From Trochalopteron elliotii (Eukaryota; Chordata; Aves; Passeriformes; Leiothrichidae): a DNA stretch of 64,000 nucleotides. The notes under the pieces were generated by a model, which did no database searches, was not told the origin of the DNA, and saw only the letters and a list, made by a program, of their open reading frames with translations. A program made the translations under genes and the position numbers. Location of the stretch: contig JANPWX010000452.1 of assembly GCA_024734555.1 (NCBI GenBank), forward strand, positions 1,284,223 to 1,348,222, in the 5' to 3' direction. This document shows positions 13,701 to 25,800 of this stretch, piece after piece (within the stretch, counting starts at the first letter, position 1; the number at the start of each line of letters is the position of its first letter).

Positions 13701-14099
13701 ATGTCAAGAGAAGCTCTGAGAAACTTTTATAATGCAAAAATATTGGAATTCCTAATACAGGCAGAGGAGCTGCTTTCATGTTCGTATCCTTACCCAAAGA
13801 AAAGAAAAGAAGTCTTTCCCCTATCTTTCAGCAGTTAAGAGTTAGACAGACTCTTTTCAGGAAAAAAATGCTGAAATTATGAATATCAGCAAAGTCATTG
13901 TTTAATGGAAACGCTGGTAGAGATCAGCAGGTTTGTGTGGATAAGGCAGACCTAATAGATCCCATACTGATTACACGGTTAAGATGTTGATTGAGAAGAA
14001 CTTTCACCCTAACTGATGGGATAGTCCTATTCTTCTCCTCAGTAGGATTTCCCTCTCTCCATTTGAAGCTGTGACTGGGCCTTTGACAAATGCTCAATT
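10791..14099. other. AT-rich non-coding sequence
   Basis: No gene is recognisable. Positions about 12782-12895 form an AT-only low-complexity block that begins with a clean inverted repeat (listed separately). Short frames around 11009-11350 and 13127-13617 are not credible as genes. Confidence 0.55.
12782..12808. repeat. 13-bp perfect inverted repeat, 1-nt spacer
   Basis: The left arm ATAAAAATAGATT (12782-12794) is followed by a single T and its exact reverse complement (12796-12808). All arm bases except one G:C pair per arm are A/T. It sits at the start of an AT-only tract that runs to about 12890. It could form a cruciform or be a dimeric MADS/homeodomain-like site, but in AT-rich DNA such palindromes also arise by chance. 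Confidence 0.85.
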
Positions 14100-14360
14100 T
14101 GGAGTACTCAGGCTTAAAAGGGAGACTTTTAAAAATCTTTAATTGGGGCTAAGCGCTGGTTCCTCATGCAGCCCATTGTTTTGTACAAGGAGGTAGGACT
14201 AAAGAGTTAACTGCTTCCAATTGTAAATGCATCAGTGGCAGGCACATTACAAAGCTCTATACAATCCTGTGGAGTAAATGGTGGACAGCTCATCACAATT
14301 AGGCATGGTCATAATGAAGAGCCAGAAGAGAGAAAAAGGGGCATGGGGAAAAACAGACCT
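14100..14360. promoter_or_regulatory. Candidate conserved non-coding element
   Basis: The segment contains TTTAATTG (near 14138), AGCGCT (near 14152), CCCATTGTT (SOX-like, 14172-14180), GTTAACTG (near 14206), TAAATGCATCA (14224-14234) and CACAATTAGGCATG (near 14294). Complexity is high for an AT-rich region and no transposon similarity is seen. It reads like a conserved enhancer but could equally be ordinary unique sequence. Confidence 0.27.
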
Positions 14361-17300
14361 TTTACAAATGTTTTATATGAAGAGAAATTATAGCTAAAAG
14401 GGATAGTAATTAGTTTAAAGAATAGGTGGTAATGCCGTCTCTTTGCAGAAAAAGAAAACTTTGAAAGATGGAAAATGGGTGAGTTTCTAGCTGGTGATCT
14501 GGAAAAGGAGAAAACAATTCAAAGCAATACTGTACGTGGGTGTTTCTCAAAAGAGGCTGTGGTGGGAAGTGTGTGATCTGAGTAGTTTGCTCTTAGCAGA
14601 GACAGTAGGCACCCCTGCGTTTGACAGAGACCCTGCATGCAGCCTTGTTTTCACTGGCATGCATGTGTGTTAGTGCAGGTGTTCAGCAGAGACTGGGACG
14701 CTCATGTTTGCTTCCCAGCTTTGCTCACCTCTGAAGAAGGCAAGACGCATCTGGCTCCAGCTGAGAAGAATGCAAGGAAGAGCAAGAGTACAGCCAGGCT
14801 TGTAGTCTGGTCTTTTTGGAGTTTTCTGGCTAGCCCAGTCACATGTAAAAACAATTCTCAAATTTGTTGTCTGGGGAAGAAATGAGGAATGGCAGTAATC
14901 TGCAGCAGGTTGCTAAAGAGCAGAGTAGGTGTAAACTCAAGTATTGTGCTGCCTGTGAGATACAGGCTGTGGGACACTACCAGGAGGTGAAGCTTTTCCC
15001 AGCATCATTGAATTTTTTTGTCTCTTCCTAGCACCAGTCCCATTGTGTGTATATCTTGGGTAAGGTGGATCTGCGTGTCATTAATAGAAGCACAATACAC
15101 TCCACATAGACTTCTGCTGTTTGGATAGGTATGAAGTGCAGTCATTTCCCATAAAGCTGATTGAGTTTCGTGCTGCTGGGATCAACTTCTACGGCTTGGC
15201 TGTGTATTTCTGTGTTACACCACAGATTCTGAGAACTGTAGGATAACTGCAATCTTTATTTTTTATTCTGGGATTTTGGAACCACAGTCATCACGGCAAC
15301 TGTGGAATCAATGTTGGTGTTGGTGCTGTCTGTGTCTGTCACATAGCACAAAATAGATTGTGTTGTAGTAATGAATGGATAAGGTTATTATTTCTCAATA
15401 GTTTCTGCCCGCAGTAGCATGTGTAGCATTCTTTTTCCTAAAAAGAGGAAAGTTATTTGTAGTAAGAGCCTGATTTTCTATTAGCAGGTGGGCGACTGTT
15501 GTGGGACTGCTTTGGTCTGTTTTGTCCCAGGGAAAGAAAAATTGGTATTGCAGTTGTTTCTAATCTGTCACTTGAGTTCTCTTGGAATTTGCCTACTTCT
15601 ACAACATCCATCAGTCTCCAAGGATGAGTAATATCCAACGACACATCCCAGTAGTTGTGGTATTGTTTCAACAACCCGTAGATTCTATTGTGGTTTTTGT
15701 GGTTAAAGTGGAGACATGCAAGATAGAATTTTAAAATGCCAGTTTTCCTGCTGCTGAAATCAGTAGTAAGACTTGTGAGGGAACAAAGTTGGGCCTGTTT
15801 TTGGCACTTCACAAAGTTTCCTGTAAAATATTTGATTTTTTTCATTAATTGTACATATTTGCTTGTCATGGCTTCATAGAGAAAGCTGTAGCAAAAAGAT
15901 TGTCTTTCATCATTGTTCTCTGCAGACCCAAAATCAATATTTCTGTGACTCCCCTTTTCTTTAAATCATCTCTGATAAGGTCTGCTTTAGCATTTGAATA
16001 TGTGCAAATAAGATGGATTCATGCCCTCAATTACATTTGTCTTGTACGTGAACAAACAGTATGATTAGAAATTTAAAGGATAAAACCTGTACCAGTGCCT
16101 TCATCAGGAGTTATGTAAATATAAGCTCTTTGAAAATTACATTTCATTGGTGCCAATCGATGTATAAGGGAAACCAGAACCCCGGAAGGCAGAGATTCTG
16201 CTGAATGATCAGGAATGTAGCAGTGCAAAATTGTAAGTAGTATACAGATTGGATTCTTCAGGTCTCTTCAAACACTTCTTAAATGTTTTTTTAAATGAGT
16301 GAGAAAAAGAGAAATTTGTATTACATATTTTAAGAATGAAGAAAAGAAGTGTTTGTTTAGGTTTAATACAGGGCTGGATATAGGCTGCGGGATATTGAAA
16401 GGGGGAAGAGATAATAGAGGATGCTGCTAGAAGGGTAACAGACACTCAGCATTGTTATGAAAGAAACTTGTGTCCTTAAAATACTATTGTGCAGATAAAA
16501 TAATAGAAGAAGGCCTGTATGAAAATCTTGAAAGAATTAATAGGGTTTTGTATCACATTAATACACATAAATACCTAGGGTAAAATAGGAAGTTGGAAGA
16601 AAATTTTTTTTTCCATTCAACCTCCTAAAAGTAAGTTGTTTTTATTGCTTTTGAATATCTATGCTTATGTGGAGACTAAAAATCCAATAAATTATTCCAT
16701 TTCTCTGCAGAAAGCTGTCCTCAACCTGTAAAAAAAATATCTCTAACTCTGGTCTTCAGGTGGGTGTGAGCCTGTACCAGATCAGTTCATTCCTGTCATT
16801 TTACAGAAATACCCATCTTGGAATACTTCATCTCTGAAGCCTGATATAACAGAAGGAAAGCTCTTTCATACGCTACCCAGGAGCTGGGTCAGAGAGCTAA
16901 ACATCTTTAGAAAATTGTTTCTGTGAGATTTTATTTTATTTAACTGTTTGGCTAAGCAGAGAGACAAAGTTGGAGGTGATCCAAGCCCAAGAATATGTAA
17001 CATAACTTGCCAAGGCATATGAAGAGCATAATTGAAAAGAGAGAGCAAGAGATGGGCCCAAATAATGAAAAATTCCAGCATTTTTAAAGATCATACTGGC
17101 AAGGAAAGGTAGCAATTGATGGAGGCCAGGCCTATAATACTTTCTTGCAGTTTTAGCAAAGTTCTAGTTTTACTGTCAGTCTATAGAGTACAAATGAGGC
17201 ATTTTGTAAAGACCCTCAGTCAGTCCCAGTGGAAATGGATCAGGACAAGACCGTGAGGTCTGTGGGTAATAAAGTCTCTGCAGAATTGCATCTCAGCCAT

Positions 17301-17599
17301 GGGCAATTGCAAAGCAGAAATCTCTTCATTACAAAGGTTTTGGTTCTTCTGGAGGGTTATCTGGTAAGAGTGAACACAGCAGCCTGACCACCCTGCCTCT
17401 GTTTGGGCGGTTAGCATGTTCATATTCTTGTTTGTATCAGACTGTGACTGTAAATCAAGCTTTTTCCTGGGCTGCCATTTACAGAAACAGTAATTTTCAT
17501 TTTAAGCTTCAATGTCTGCAAATGCTTCCTAGCATTTAAATGCTAGCATTTAGCTAGAAAATTTTCTTTGTGAACTGGTATTTTTGTCAAATCAAAACC
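14361..17599. other. Non-coding sequence, no gene recognised
   Basis: The largest frame is 138 codons on the minus strand (15453-15869). Its translation shows no domain, signal peptide or compositional signature that I recognise, and it has no obvious splice or promoter context. The rest is unremarkable AT-rich DNA. Confidence 0.5.
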
Positions 17600-18960
17600 T
17601 ACCAAATGTGCCTTAACTGTAAGATTTATTAATAATTGGAAATTTGTTATTTAATCTAGAGTTTAAATGTAGTTACATATGCCAACTTAATGCCACAAAA
17701 TAGCCTAAGAATATTCTTAAGCAGTATGTCAGCTAAATTTTATTGCAGTTCCATTAGTATTACCATTAAGCAGCTGACTAAAGGTCATAATGAATACTTA
17801 CTATTTTATATCACCCAGGAGGTACTAAGTACAGCTGGAGTCTATTTCACTACTTGAACACATATAATAGTCGACAAATTGTCGATCAGTGGATATGTCC
17901 ATCTTATCAAAGTACTTTGTCTGCCCAAGTATGCAGCAATTCTTCTGGTGTGCATTGCATAATAGATGGTGGAGGATTTTTTTTTTTAAAGAGAAGTCCT
18001 TATTAAAGGGCTGGTTGCTGCAGTCCTACTTTAAGTACTGCCTATAATTCTGTGCTTGTCTGACATTTCAGAAATGCAGTCAGGGCTTGCATGATTCTTG
18101 ATAACCTGTTTAACAAGTGGGGTAACAACTATTGAGATTTCTGGTGTTCAAGATGATGAAAATGATTCTGTAGATTTTATTTTGCTGATTCTTTCTTGGT
18201 ACTGCTTTTTCATACTTTTCTGACCATACAATTCCTTCTATTGAAGCCAAGATCTGCTGGAACAACAGGAAGATTATGTCCTTATTGTAATTGTTTTAAC
18301 AGCTGTTGCAAAATAAGTCTTGGCCTTTAACAAATCAGTTCTGTGCATTTAGAATGGATTTTTTTAGAATAGCTGGTGGAAAAAAATCATCAAAATAGAT
18401 GTCATGATGAATGCAGTGATTTGAGCTTACTTTGCATGATAAATATCATGCAGAACTGTGTGAGCAGCATGCACTTGGGATCCTTTCAACTGTTGTTATC
18501 TATCTGATGTTGTTCAACAATTTTATTTGCAATGGGAAAGCCCTGGCTTTAAGTAGAAGCACTTAGTATTTTCTATTATTGCTTTCTCCTGTTTCAAGTT
18601 GATTTTATGAGTACACAGAGCTACACAGGACAAAGGGACAACTTCTTTATGAAATATGAAAAAATATTCCACAATCATCTTGGTCCTATTTCTTTTCACT
18701 ACAGAAAGTCTATGAAACTTCAGACTGCATTCAATTTCACATTCATTTTGGCAGCAATAGTACTGTAAAACTGCTCATTTCCTACAGGGCTTTTGCAATA
18801 TGTATTTTAGCACACACATTCAGCAATGACTGACTTTTGATCTAAAATGAACTAAAAATACTTTGTTATCAAAAACTGTGTGTGTATGTGAATGAAAGAG
18901 AAAGGTTAGCCCTCAACTGTGTTCGCTTTAAATGTCTTTTGACATTAAATTGTTCAAAAG
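17600..18960. promoter_or_regulatory. Candidate conserved non-coding cluster
   Basis: This AT-rich, non-repetitive stretch has many homeodomain-like cores (TTATTAATAATTGG near 17630, CATTAAG near 17765, AATAATTG-type words) and two clean dyads: TCGACAA-A-TTGTCGA at 17871-17885 and TGCATGATA-AA-TATCATGCA at 18433-18452. Such words and dyads are typical of vertebrate conserved non-coding DNA. No alignment was possible, so constraint is only suspected. Confidence 0.25.
18433..18452. repeat. 9-bp inverted repeat TGCATGATA, 2-nt spacer
   Basis: This is a perfect dyad of two nine-base arms separated by AA. The TGCAT cores resemble POU/homeodomain half-sites. Its role is unknown. Confidence 0.8.
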
Positions 18961-21899
18961 AGAATAATTTACACTCAAATATGATTATATTAACAAGCAA
19001 AAATAGGATCCTCATCTAAAAGTTTATGCTTTAAAGACCTCAGGTGAGTGAATTTATTTCCTTTTCGTCGTAAACACAAATTTTCTTCTTTGCAGCAGCA
19101 AGTCCTTCCCCTATAGTCCATTAGCACTAGGCAATCTTTTTCTATTAGTGGCAAATTGCAAGATAAGAAAGAGTTAAATTTTTATGGCAAAATATCTTGT
19201 TGCCCTACCAGTCAGTAATTAGGTAATTCAGCAGCCACAGTTCAAAGAGACTTGATGTTTAAATGTTACTCTTCTCCACAACTCACCCTGGCTGAAGCTG
19301 GGAATGTAACTGAGGCCACAAAAGAAATGGGATATCTCAGTCATGTCCCAAATCTTGTGGCTATCACCAAAGTGTGTGCTGGTCAGGTGGGGCACAGCAG
19401 AGCTGCAAGTTGAAATTTTGCCTTGCCATAAAAGGGACCAAATAGATGTGTCTTAGACTTCCTTGACAGAATATCTCAGACTGATGAGAGCAGTGAAGCT
19501 GCATTGAGATTCAATGGAAATTGAAAAAATGCAGACAGAAAAATGGGAATGAAAATGGAGAGGTATTTTAAGAGTATCAGAGACTTAAAAACCCAAACAC
19601 TCTGTACTGTATCAGAGAGAAATAGAAGCTATACTTGTAATAAGTGGCTTTTATGCTGTCTATACACTCACATATCAGTTGACATCTCTGTAAAGTTCTT
19701 TCAGACTAGAAGTAAGGAATGGAATATAAAAATTCAAAAGAGAAGAAATTATGATTCCTGCTGACAGAATCAAGGACTATGGCTTTTGCATTGCAGCATG
19801 CTTAGGGTAAAAAAAATATTTCCCACATATCCACAAACCCAAAGAATTTTATAGATCATTTACTAGATGGAAACTTCCAAATTCTCCTTAGTGCAGAAAA
19901 AACCTCACAGATATGATTAAATTAACAGTTAACTTCCACTTGGACAGAAACATAGTGATGTGTCCAAATACTGTATAAGTGCAATGAACACCTTTAAAAT
20001 CCATTAGTTGCTTAGCTAAATAAGGTCTTTAAAAAATAAACATTTTGGGTTTAGTTCAAGCAGGCTTAGGTGACCTCAGTGCAACAGTCCTAAAAGACTT
20101 TGCTGAGATGATTTCTGGTCAACCTCTTTATTTATATTAAAAGGTGATTTTTTTTGTGTATTTTAAAACCTAAGTCATAAAATTGTGCTAGTGTGCAAAA
20201 CTGTGAGCAGAATGGTTTTGATCTGATTTGTATAAATTAGTCAGCTTGCTATTGATTGCAGGTAAATGAATGGAAATGTTGGTCATGAATTCAATAAAGA
20301 ATTACAGAATAGAAGCGTAGCTTATGGCTGTCACATAGTTTTATGATGAAAACACCTTGTAAAGCAAACTTTAAGTTTTTTCATGTGGTTATAAATCTAA
20401 TGAATGTACTGTCTAGACAGAGGGTATTTAGGCTTCAAAAAACTCTTGATGCCATGTTGGAATTAAGAGGAGCAGTAGCCCTGTCACAGCAGTCTCTAAC
20501 AAACAAATTGAAACTGATGTCACTGGCAGATGCCAAAGAGGAGTTTTCAGTGAAAAGTGCTTATTCTGTGGGATGTTTCCAATGGCATCCTGCTAGGACT
20601 GATTCTGCCAGTGTTTGGTGTCATCTTCACTGATGGGACACCAAGCCACAACACCTTGGCCAAGAATTATTTTTGGACTAGGATTAGTGGAAAATTATGA
20701 GGGAGGGCATCCTCAGGCTTTTATCACTATGTGTCACATAGACTCTATCTTCTTGGAATAAAATGTATTTTGACACACTCAGGTATAAGGCTGTACAGAG
20801 GAGACGAGTGTCAACAGACATGACAACTGCATCCTGTGAAACAGTCACTGACTTAAAAGATTTTGAGGTCACAGTGGCAAGAGTGATGAGCTGGAGCTCT
20901 TAGAGAAGTGTGCTTAGAAAGGCCAGTGGGATTCCTGGATGTGGCAGTAGTGGGCTGGAAAGTGATTTTTACCTCCAACAACTGAGTAACTGTTTCCCAA
21001 TCAATACTCTGCTAACTGTTCTCTTACAGGCCCTCTGTATTATCTGGGGAGGCAGCTTGTCTTTGTCACTGCTGTTCATGCTTCTTTAGCTGAATGTTAT
21101 GGGCAGAATGTTATGAAGCAGAAGAACAGGTACCCAAGCAATTTCTCAGATAAAAGCCCCCAAGTACAGAACTTTTTCACCTGAGATGGTCTGTGGTCAA
21201 GGCACTAAAGAAGGACTTGTGTGTCCTGGAGCTGTCACTAGTTCCACACAGCTTTTCTGTATGACTTGGAGCTGGTTTTGACACCATCTGTGGTGGTGAT
21301 GGGAGAGAGAAAGTTGTGATCCTTACTCTTGAGATGCATTTTCTCAGGGACATGATAGAAATCATGCTCTGATTTGAAGTCATGCCCAGCTGCAGAGTAG
21401 GGCCAATGCCTCTCCCCAGTCCTGGAGGCAACATGAGGGGTGAGCACATTAATGACAGTGTGAGGACATTGCAGCAGGGAGTCCCTTGGGGAAAACTCTG
21501 GAGTAAAGGAGGCAAATGCCTTGTGTAGGGGGGTATAAAGGAATCTGCTCAGACAAATATCTTCCTCACAAATGCTGTGCAGAAATGTCAGCCCGTCTTA
21601 CTGAAACCCAACTACAACTTTGTCTTAAAACTATTTTAAAATGTTTAAGACTTAATTTTAAATGTTTTAGCATTTGTGCATTTGTAGAAGTGCTTCAGTT
21701 CCATTTAAGCACTGGATATCCATTTACATTCAGGAATGTATCACTCCTTTATTAAATGTATACTCCAAGGCCCTAACACACTGTCTCCAAGTAGCAGTTC
21801 TACCATTCATGTATTCTTTATCACTCCTAAAACATTTAGTTCTGTGTAAAACATTTAAGTTCCTTGCTGTCTGTAAGTACTGTGGTAGCCATGCACATG
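18961..21899. other. AT-rich non-coding sequence
   Basis: No gene is recognisable. A 96-codon frame at 20343-20633 and overlapping minus-strand frames at 21177-21515 have no family signature. No transposon ends were identified. Confidence 0.5.
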
Positions 21900-22480
21900 A
21901 CCAGAGAAGACAAAGATTGACTGTTTATTAACATATTAATTAATGTTTTAAAATTCAGCAAGTCATTTTAAATGACATAGATAGAAAGACATCTTCATAT
22001 AGAAGTGTTTTTAGACTAAATATAACTTACTGGCCCACAGTAAGCCTAAATATGTGGGAAGACCAGAATAATGCTTAAACTGGTCAAAATAAGCTACATG
22101 TTTGTCTTAAAAATTATTTACTGGCAAAAAAATTTAATGTTTTTCTTGCTTTTAGGTAGTCAGAATCTTATTAACATTTTTTCCAAATTCTTTGCAAGGG
22201 GTAGTAGCTCAGTTATTCGATAGCTAACTGACAATAATTAGCCTATTATGATGATTAATGCTTATTCAGGACATTTAATTTGCATGCTCTAAGCATGGTG
22301 AGACAGCTAATTTGAAGTTATGCCAAATACAGTATTTAGTTTTTATATACAACGTTTGTTTGCCTTTCCAAATATAAAATAATTGACAAGAATAATCATA
22401 GCTGAGGATGTTGGGTCAGCAAGTTTTCATTTCTCCTTTTAATAACAATGATGTGTTACTTAGTGAACCAATTAGCAAGG
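21900..22480. promoter_or_regulatory. Candidate conserved non-coding element
   Basis: AT-rich but complex sequence carries clustered homeodomain-type sites: TTAACATATTAATTAATG near 21928-21945, TAATTA at 22235-22240, GATTAATG near 22253-22260, TTTAATTTGCATGC near 22274-22287 and GACAGCTAATTTG near 22301-22313. The core (about 22200-22340) looks most constrained. This is inference from motif content alone. Confidence 0.3.
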
Positions 22481-25400
22481 TAAACTTTACTTGCATTAAA
22501 AAATGCATAAGGCTAAAGAAGAATTCCTAAATTGTAGTTAATGAAATGTCAACAAAGATGCATATTCTGTCATTTTTGCCCAGGTGAGAACCATCTGTCC
22601 CAGATAGATAGCATTTCTCCAACTTCTCACAAGGAAGAAGGATACAAGGTCATTTTTATGCACCTTGTAATCAGGATTGACTTTATGAAAGTCAATTAAG
22701 CTACTAGGCCTTAGCCATAGTTTCAAAGAAATAGACAGTGAAAGAATAAATGTCTTTAATCATGGTTACTAGAAGCCTTCACTTTTTTTCCCCAGGAAAT
22801 GCCTCCGTATTCATGTGGAACTTGCATCTTGTTCAGGATATTTGGAGGGGCAAATTTTTCTTGCTGCTTCTGATTGTTTGGGTTCTTTGACCCAGACAGC
22901 AGAGCACACTTCAAAATGTGATGGTCTTCTCCAAAAGCTTCAGTGTCTCTGAATTTGAAGCTTAAGTCTCTTTAAGTATGCTTCAGAAGAAAAAGTCAAA
23001 AGGGGAAACACGTAGAGGCTTGCAGGAGAAAAAGAATGTCTGCAGTAGTGTCTGGAAAGTGATCTGGTGCCTTTGGAAGAAAAGGGGAAAGACACGTTTC
23101 TCTATGGGAAGTGCTGAGGTTTTCTTCTAAGTCCTTCCTAGGTTTCAGCTGTTGAAGCAGCAGGCATTACAAAATTTCTCCGTGGGCATCACGTAAAGGT
23201 AGATAGCACATCTATGTTCATGTACCAGTCCAACCAGTCATCTCTGCTTAGTAAATATTTCTGCTTGTTTTCTCAAAAGGTATTTCTGGCTGCTCTTTCC
23301 AGCTAAGCAAATGGCTGGACTGTGGGTCACTGATGAGAAACAGAAAAATCTATCTTTTGTAAAGTGCCTAAATGTATATTCTTAATTTTGTTTTTTTAAC
23401 CATCTATCATCCTCAAATTTGAAATACCTGGGATATGTTGCAGGATATTTATTCTTGTTCATGCCACTGTTTCTTCAAACTGCTGAGAAAGCAAAGTGTC
23501 TGGATGCTTTCTGACTCTGAGGAATAAGAGGGGGAAGAGGCAATTGTTCTCCTAGAGGTGATGACCAAGACCTCAAGTCTCTGTCGCTTGCCCAGGGTCC
23601 TTTTGACCTTTTGTTATTCGGAAGAAGCTGGCAGTCTGTATTAATCTGTGTGAAAAATAGTGGACTTATTTCTGCCCATTTGACCTCCCCTACCCTGAAA
23701 TGATCACAAGCCAGTCAGCCAGGTTATAGCCAGCTCTTTCTCCAGCACTCTCACTTCCTGGCTGAAGCACAGTCACAGCATTTACCCCACTCTTGCAAGG
23801 AGCCAATTAGCCCTGAATCCATTAATCCAGAGCAGAGCAGCTATGCCTGCGTGGGGTAAACTAAGGAAGCCCAGGCATGGACTTGTGTGTATCCACAAGG
23901 CTTCAGTGCTCCCAGCCATGGCATGGTTTGTGCCCAGGCCTAGGCTGATCCTGCCCTTGATGATGCCCAGGTGTGGGGCAGGGGTTTGACAAGGTTTTAT
24001 GAGCAGGATGAATGAGGGCTACTCCCATGGGTAGGGCTGGGAAGAGTTTGGCCCATAGACAGGAGCTGTGCCACACCACTTAGGGCTTTGTCCCCTTTTT
24101 GTTTACAATTACAGACACGGAAAAATGAGAAACTGTTCACAGTTTCTCAGTAAGAATATGGGGAATCACTGGTTATCCACCACCTACTTAGATCCTCTTT
24201 ATTTTATTTTTCTATTACATCTCCCAATACTTCATTACCACCTTTGTAACTTAGAGGAGTGCAGGGACCAATTTAAAATCCGTTGAAAGAGCCTTTGGCT
24301 TTCTGTAGTGGCTCCTGGATCAGGGCCAGGGGGTATAAACTGCTAGTGGCAAGTTTACAACAGTGCTCCCTTTGTGGGTGCCACTGCTGGGGCTTACTGA
24401 GGTGGCTGAACACTTTAACAAAAGTGATTTTGCAGATTAACCCTGTGACAAGCTGTGTGTTCTCAGTGGGAACTCTTCCAAATTTTTAGAAACAATTATA
24501 GTTCTCTGTCCATGAATCCTGGACTATCACATTCTGCCAACACAGGGAAACTTCAGAGAGGATTTTTTGGGCTATGCTGAATCTCTCCCTGTCTTTGTAC
24601 TCTAATCTAATCAAAGGTTAATTTGCTGCTTGCTTTACTATCCTCATATTCAAAAACATACAATGCAGTATTTTGTGAGCTTACTTCTGAAATAGATTCT
24701 AGCAAGGTTAAAAAAAAATGAGCTTCCTTGCTAGTACTGCACTAGTCGTGCATTAAAAATATCTCTGATCTGCTATTGACAGGGAAAATTAACTGTAAAC
24801 TGAAAGGAAAAGTGGTGCATCACACTTCAGCCTCAGTCCTACCCTTTCAGTCTTGGATTTATTCAGATTGAGAATAATATAAATACATTAGTCAGTAATT
24901 TGGTTTCTACTCATTCACGGGCAAAAATCATCATTTCCTTAGTTTGATAAGGGCTGTTCTGATGGAAATGCAAACCTTCAGGAAAAGTTCTGAAATGGTT
25001 TAAATTGTCCATTGCATATTTTTGATCACTTACCTGAATTCAAGGACTACCCCACTTGAAGCAAAGCTGTCAGTTAAGCCAAAGAATGAAACATGTTCCT
25101 GGGTAAGCAGCTGCTTAAGAAAAGTATAGTATTAAATTCTACCTCTGTTGGTAGTTGGAAAGTAAAGAGGTTGCATTACTAATGGATAAATCAAACTGAT
25201 GAATTATTGCAACAAATTCTTCTTTTGAAAAATTGAAACAGTTCTTAGTTGAAACATGTTGAAGCTCAGAGAGTCGGTTCACAGTAGGTTTTCTAATGAA
25301 GGATTATTCTTTTTTGTTACATATGAGATCATTTGTAGTCAGGTTTCATTTTTGCTGTTGTTGAAAACTTAGCTTAAGCCTGTCCTTGTGAAGCTTGGAA

Positions 25401-25629
25401 GTGCTTGATGCATTTGTGCAGCCTTGAATTCTCCCTGCACAAACAAAAAATCCAGCCACATGGAAGTTGCAGTGATGATTTCCCAGCAACCAGTGGCTTG
25501 TGGCTTGCAAAGCATTATTTTTACTATTTCAGTTGTGATTTGCTACATTCTGCTCTTTCTTTTACATAACATGTAAAGGTCTGTTGTTGTTGGTGTATCA
25601 TTGATACAATTCTCCTGCAACCAAAAACA
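22481..25629. other. Non-coding sequence, no gene recognised
   Basis: The base composition is mixed. A slightly GC-richer patch at about 23690-24060 includes CCAATTAGCCC and CCATTAATCC words (23802-23828) that could be regulatory. No exon, RNA gene or transposon is recognised. Confidence 0.45.
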
Positions 25630-25800
25630 AAGAAGGCAGTAGTGCTTTTAGTAGAGGGTGCCTGATTGATAAGCTAGCTGCAGCCAAACCTGCTCTGGCT
25701 AATTGTCTTTCAAATGCCCTCATTAATCAAACAGAGGAGTAACTCTGACAGGAGCGCTGTCACTGTTTTCATGATTTCCTACCACTCACCTCACAGTGTG
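25630..25800. promoter_or_regulatory. Candidate conserved non-coding element with paired TGACAG sites
   Basis: This short segment contains GATTGATAAGCTAGCTGCAGCC, CTAATTGTC and CATTAATCAAACAG words, plus an inverted pair of TGACAG (MEIS/TGIF-type) sites at 25746-25762 around AGCGCT. No transposon similarity is seen. Constraint is suspected but unproven. Confidence 0.3.

Noticed and set aside
15453..15869. 138-codon minus-strand frame
   Set aside because: No recognisable family, no promoter or splice signals that stand out; treated as chance.
20343..20633. 96-codon plus-strand frame considered as a retroelement fragment
   Set aside because: No reverse transcriptase, gag-type or transposase motif is visible, and no terminal repeats flank it.
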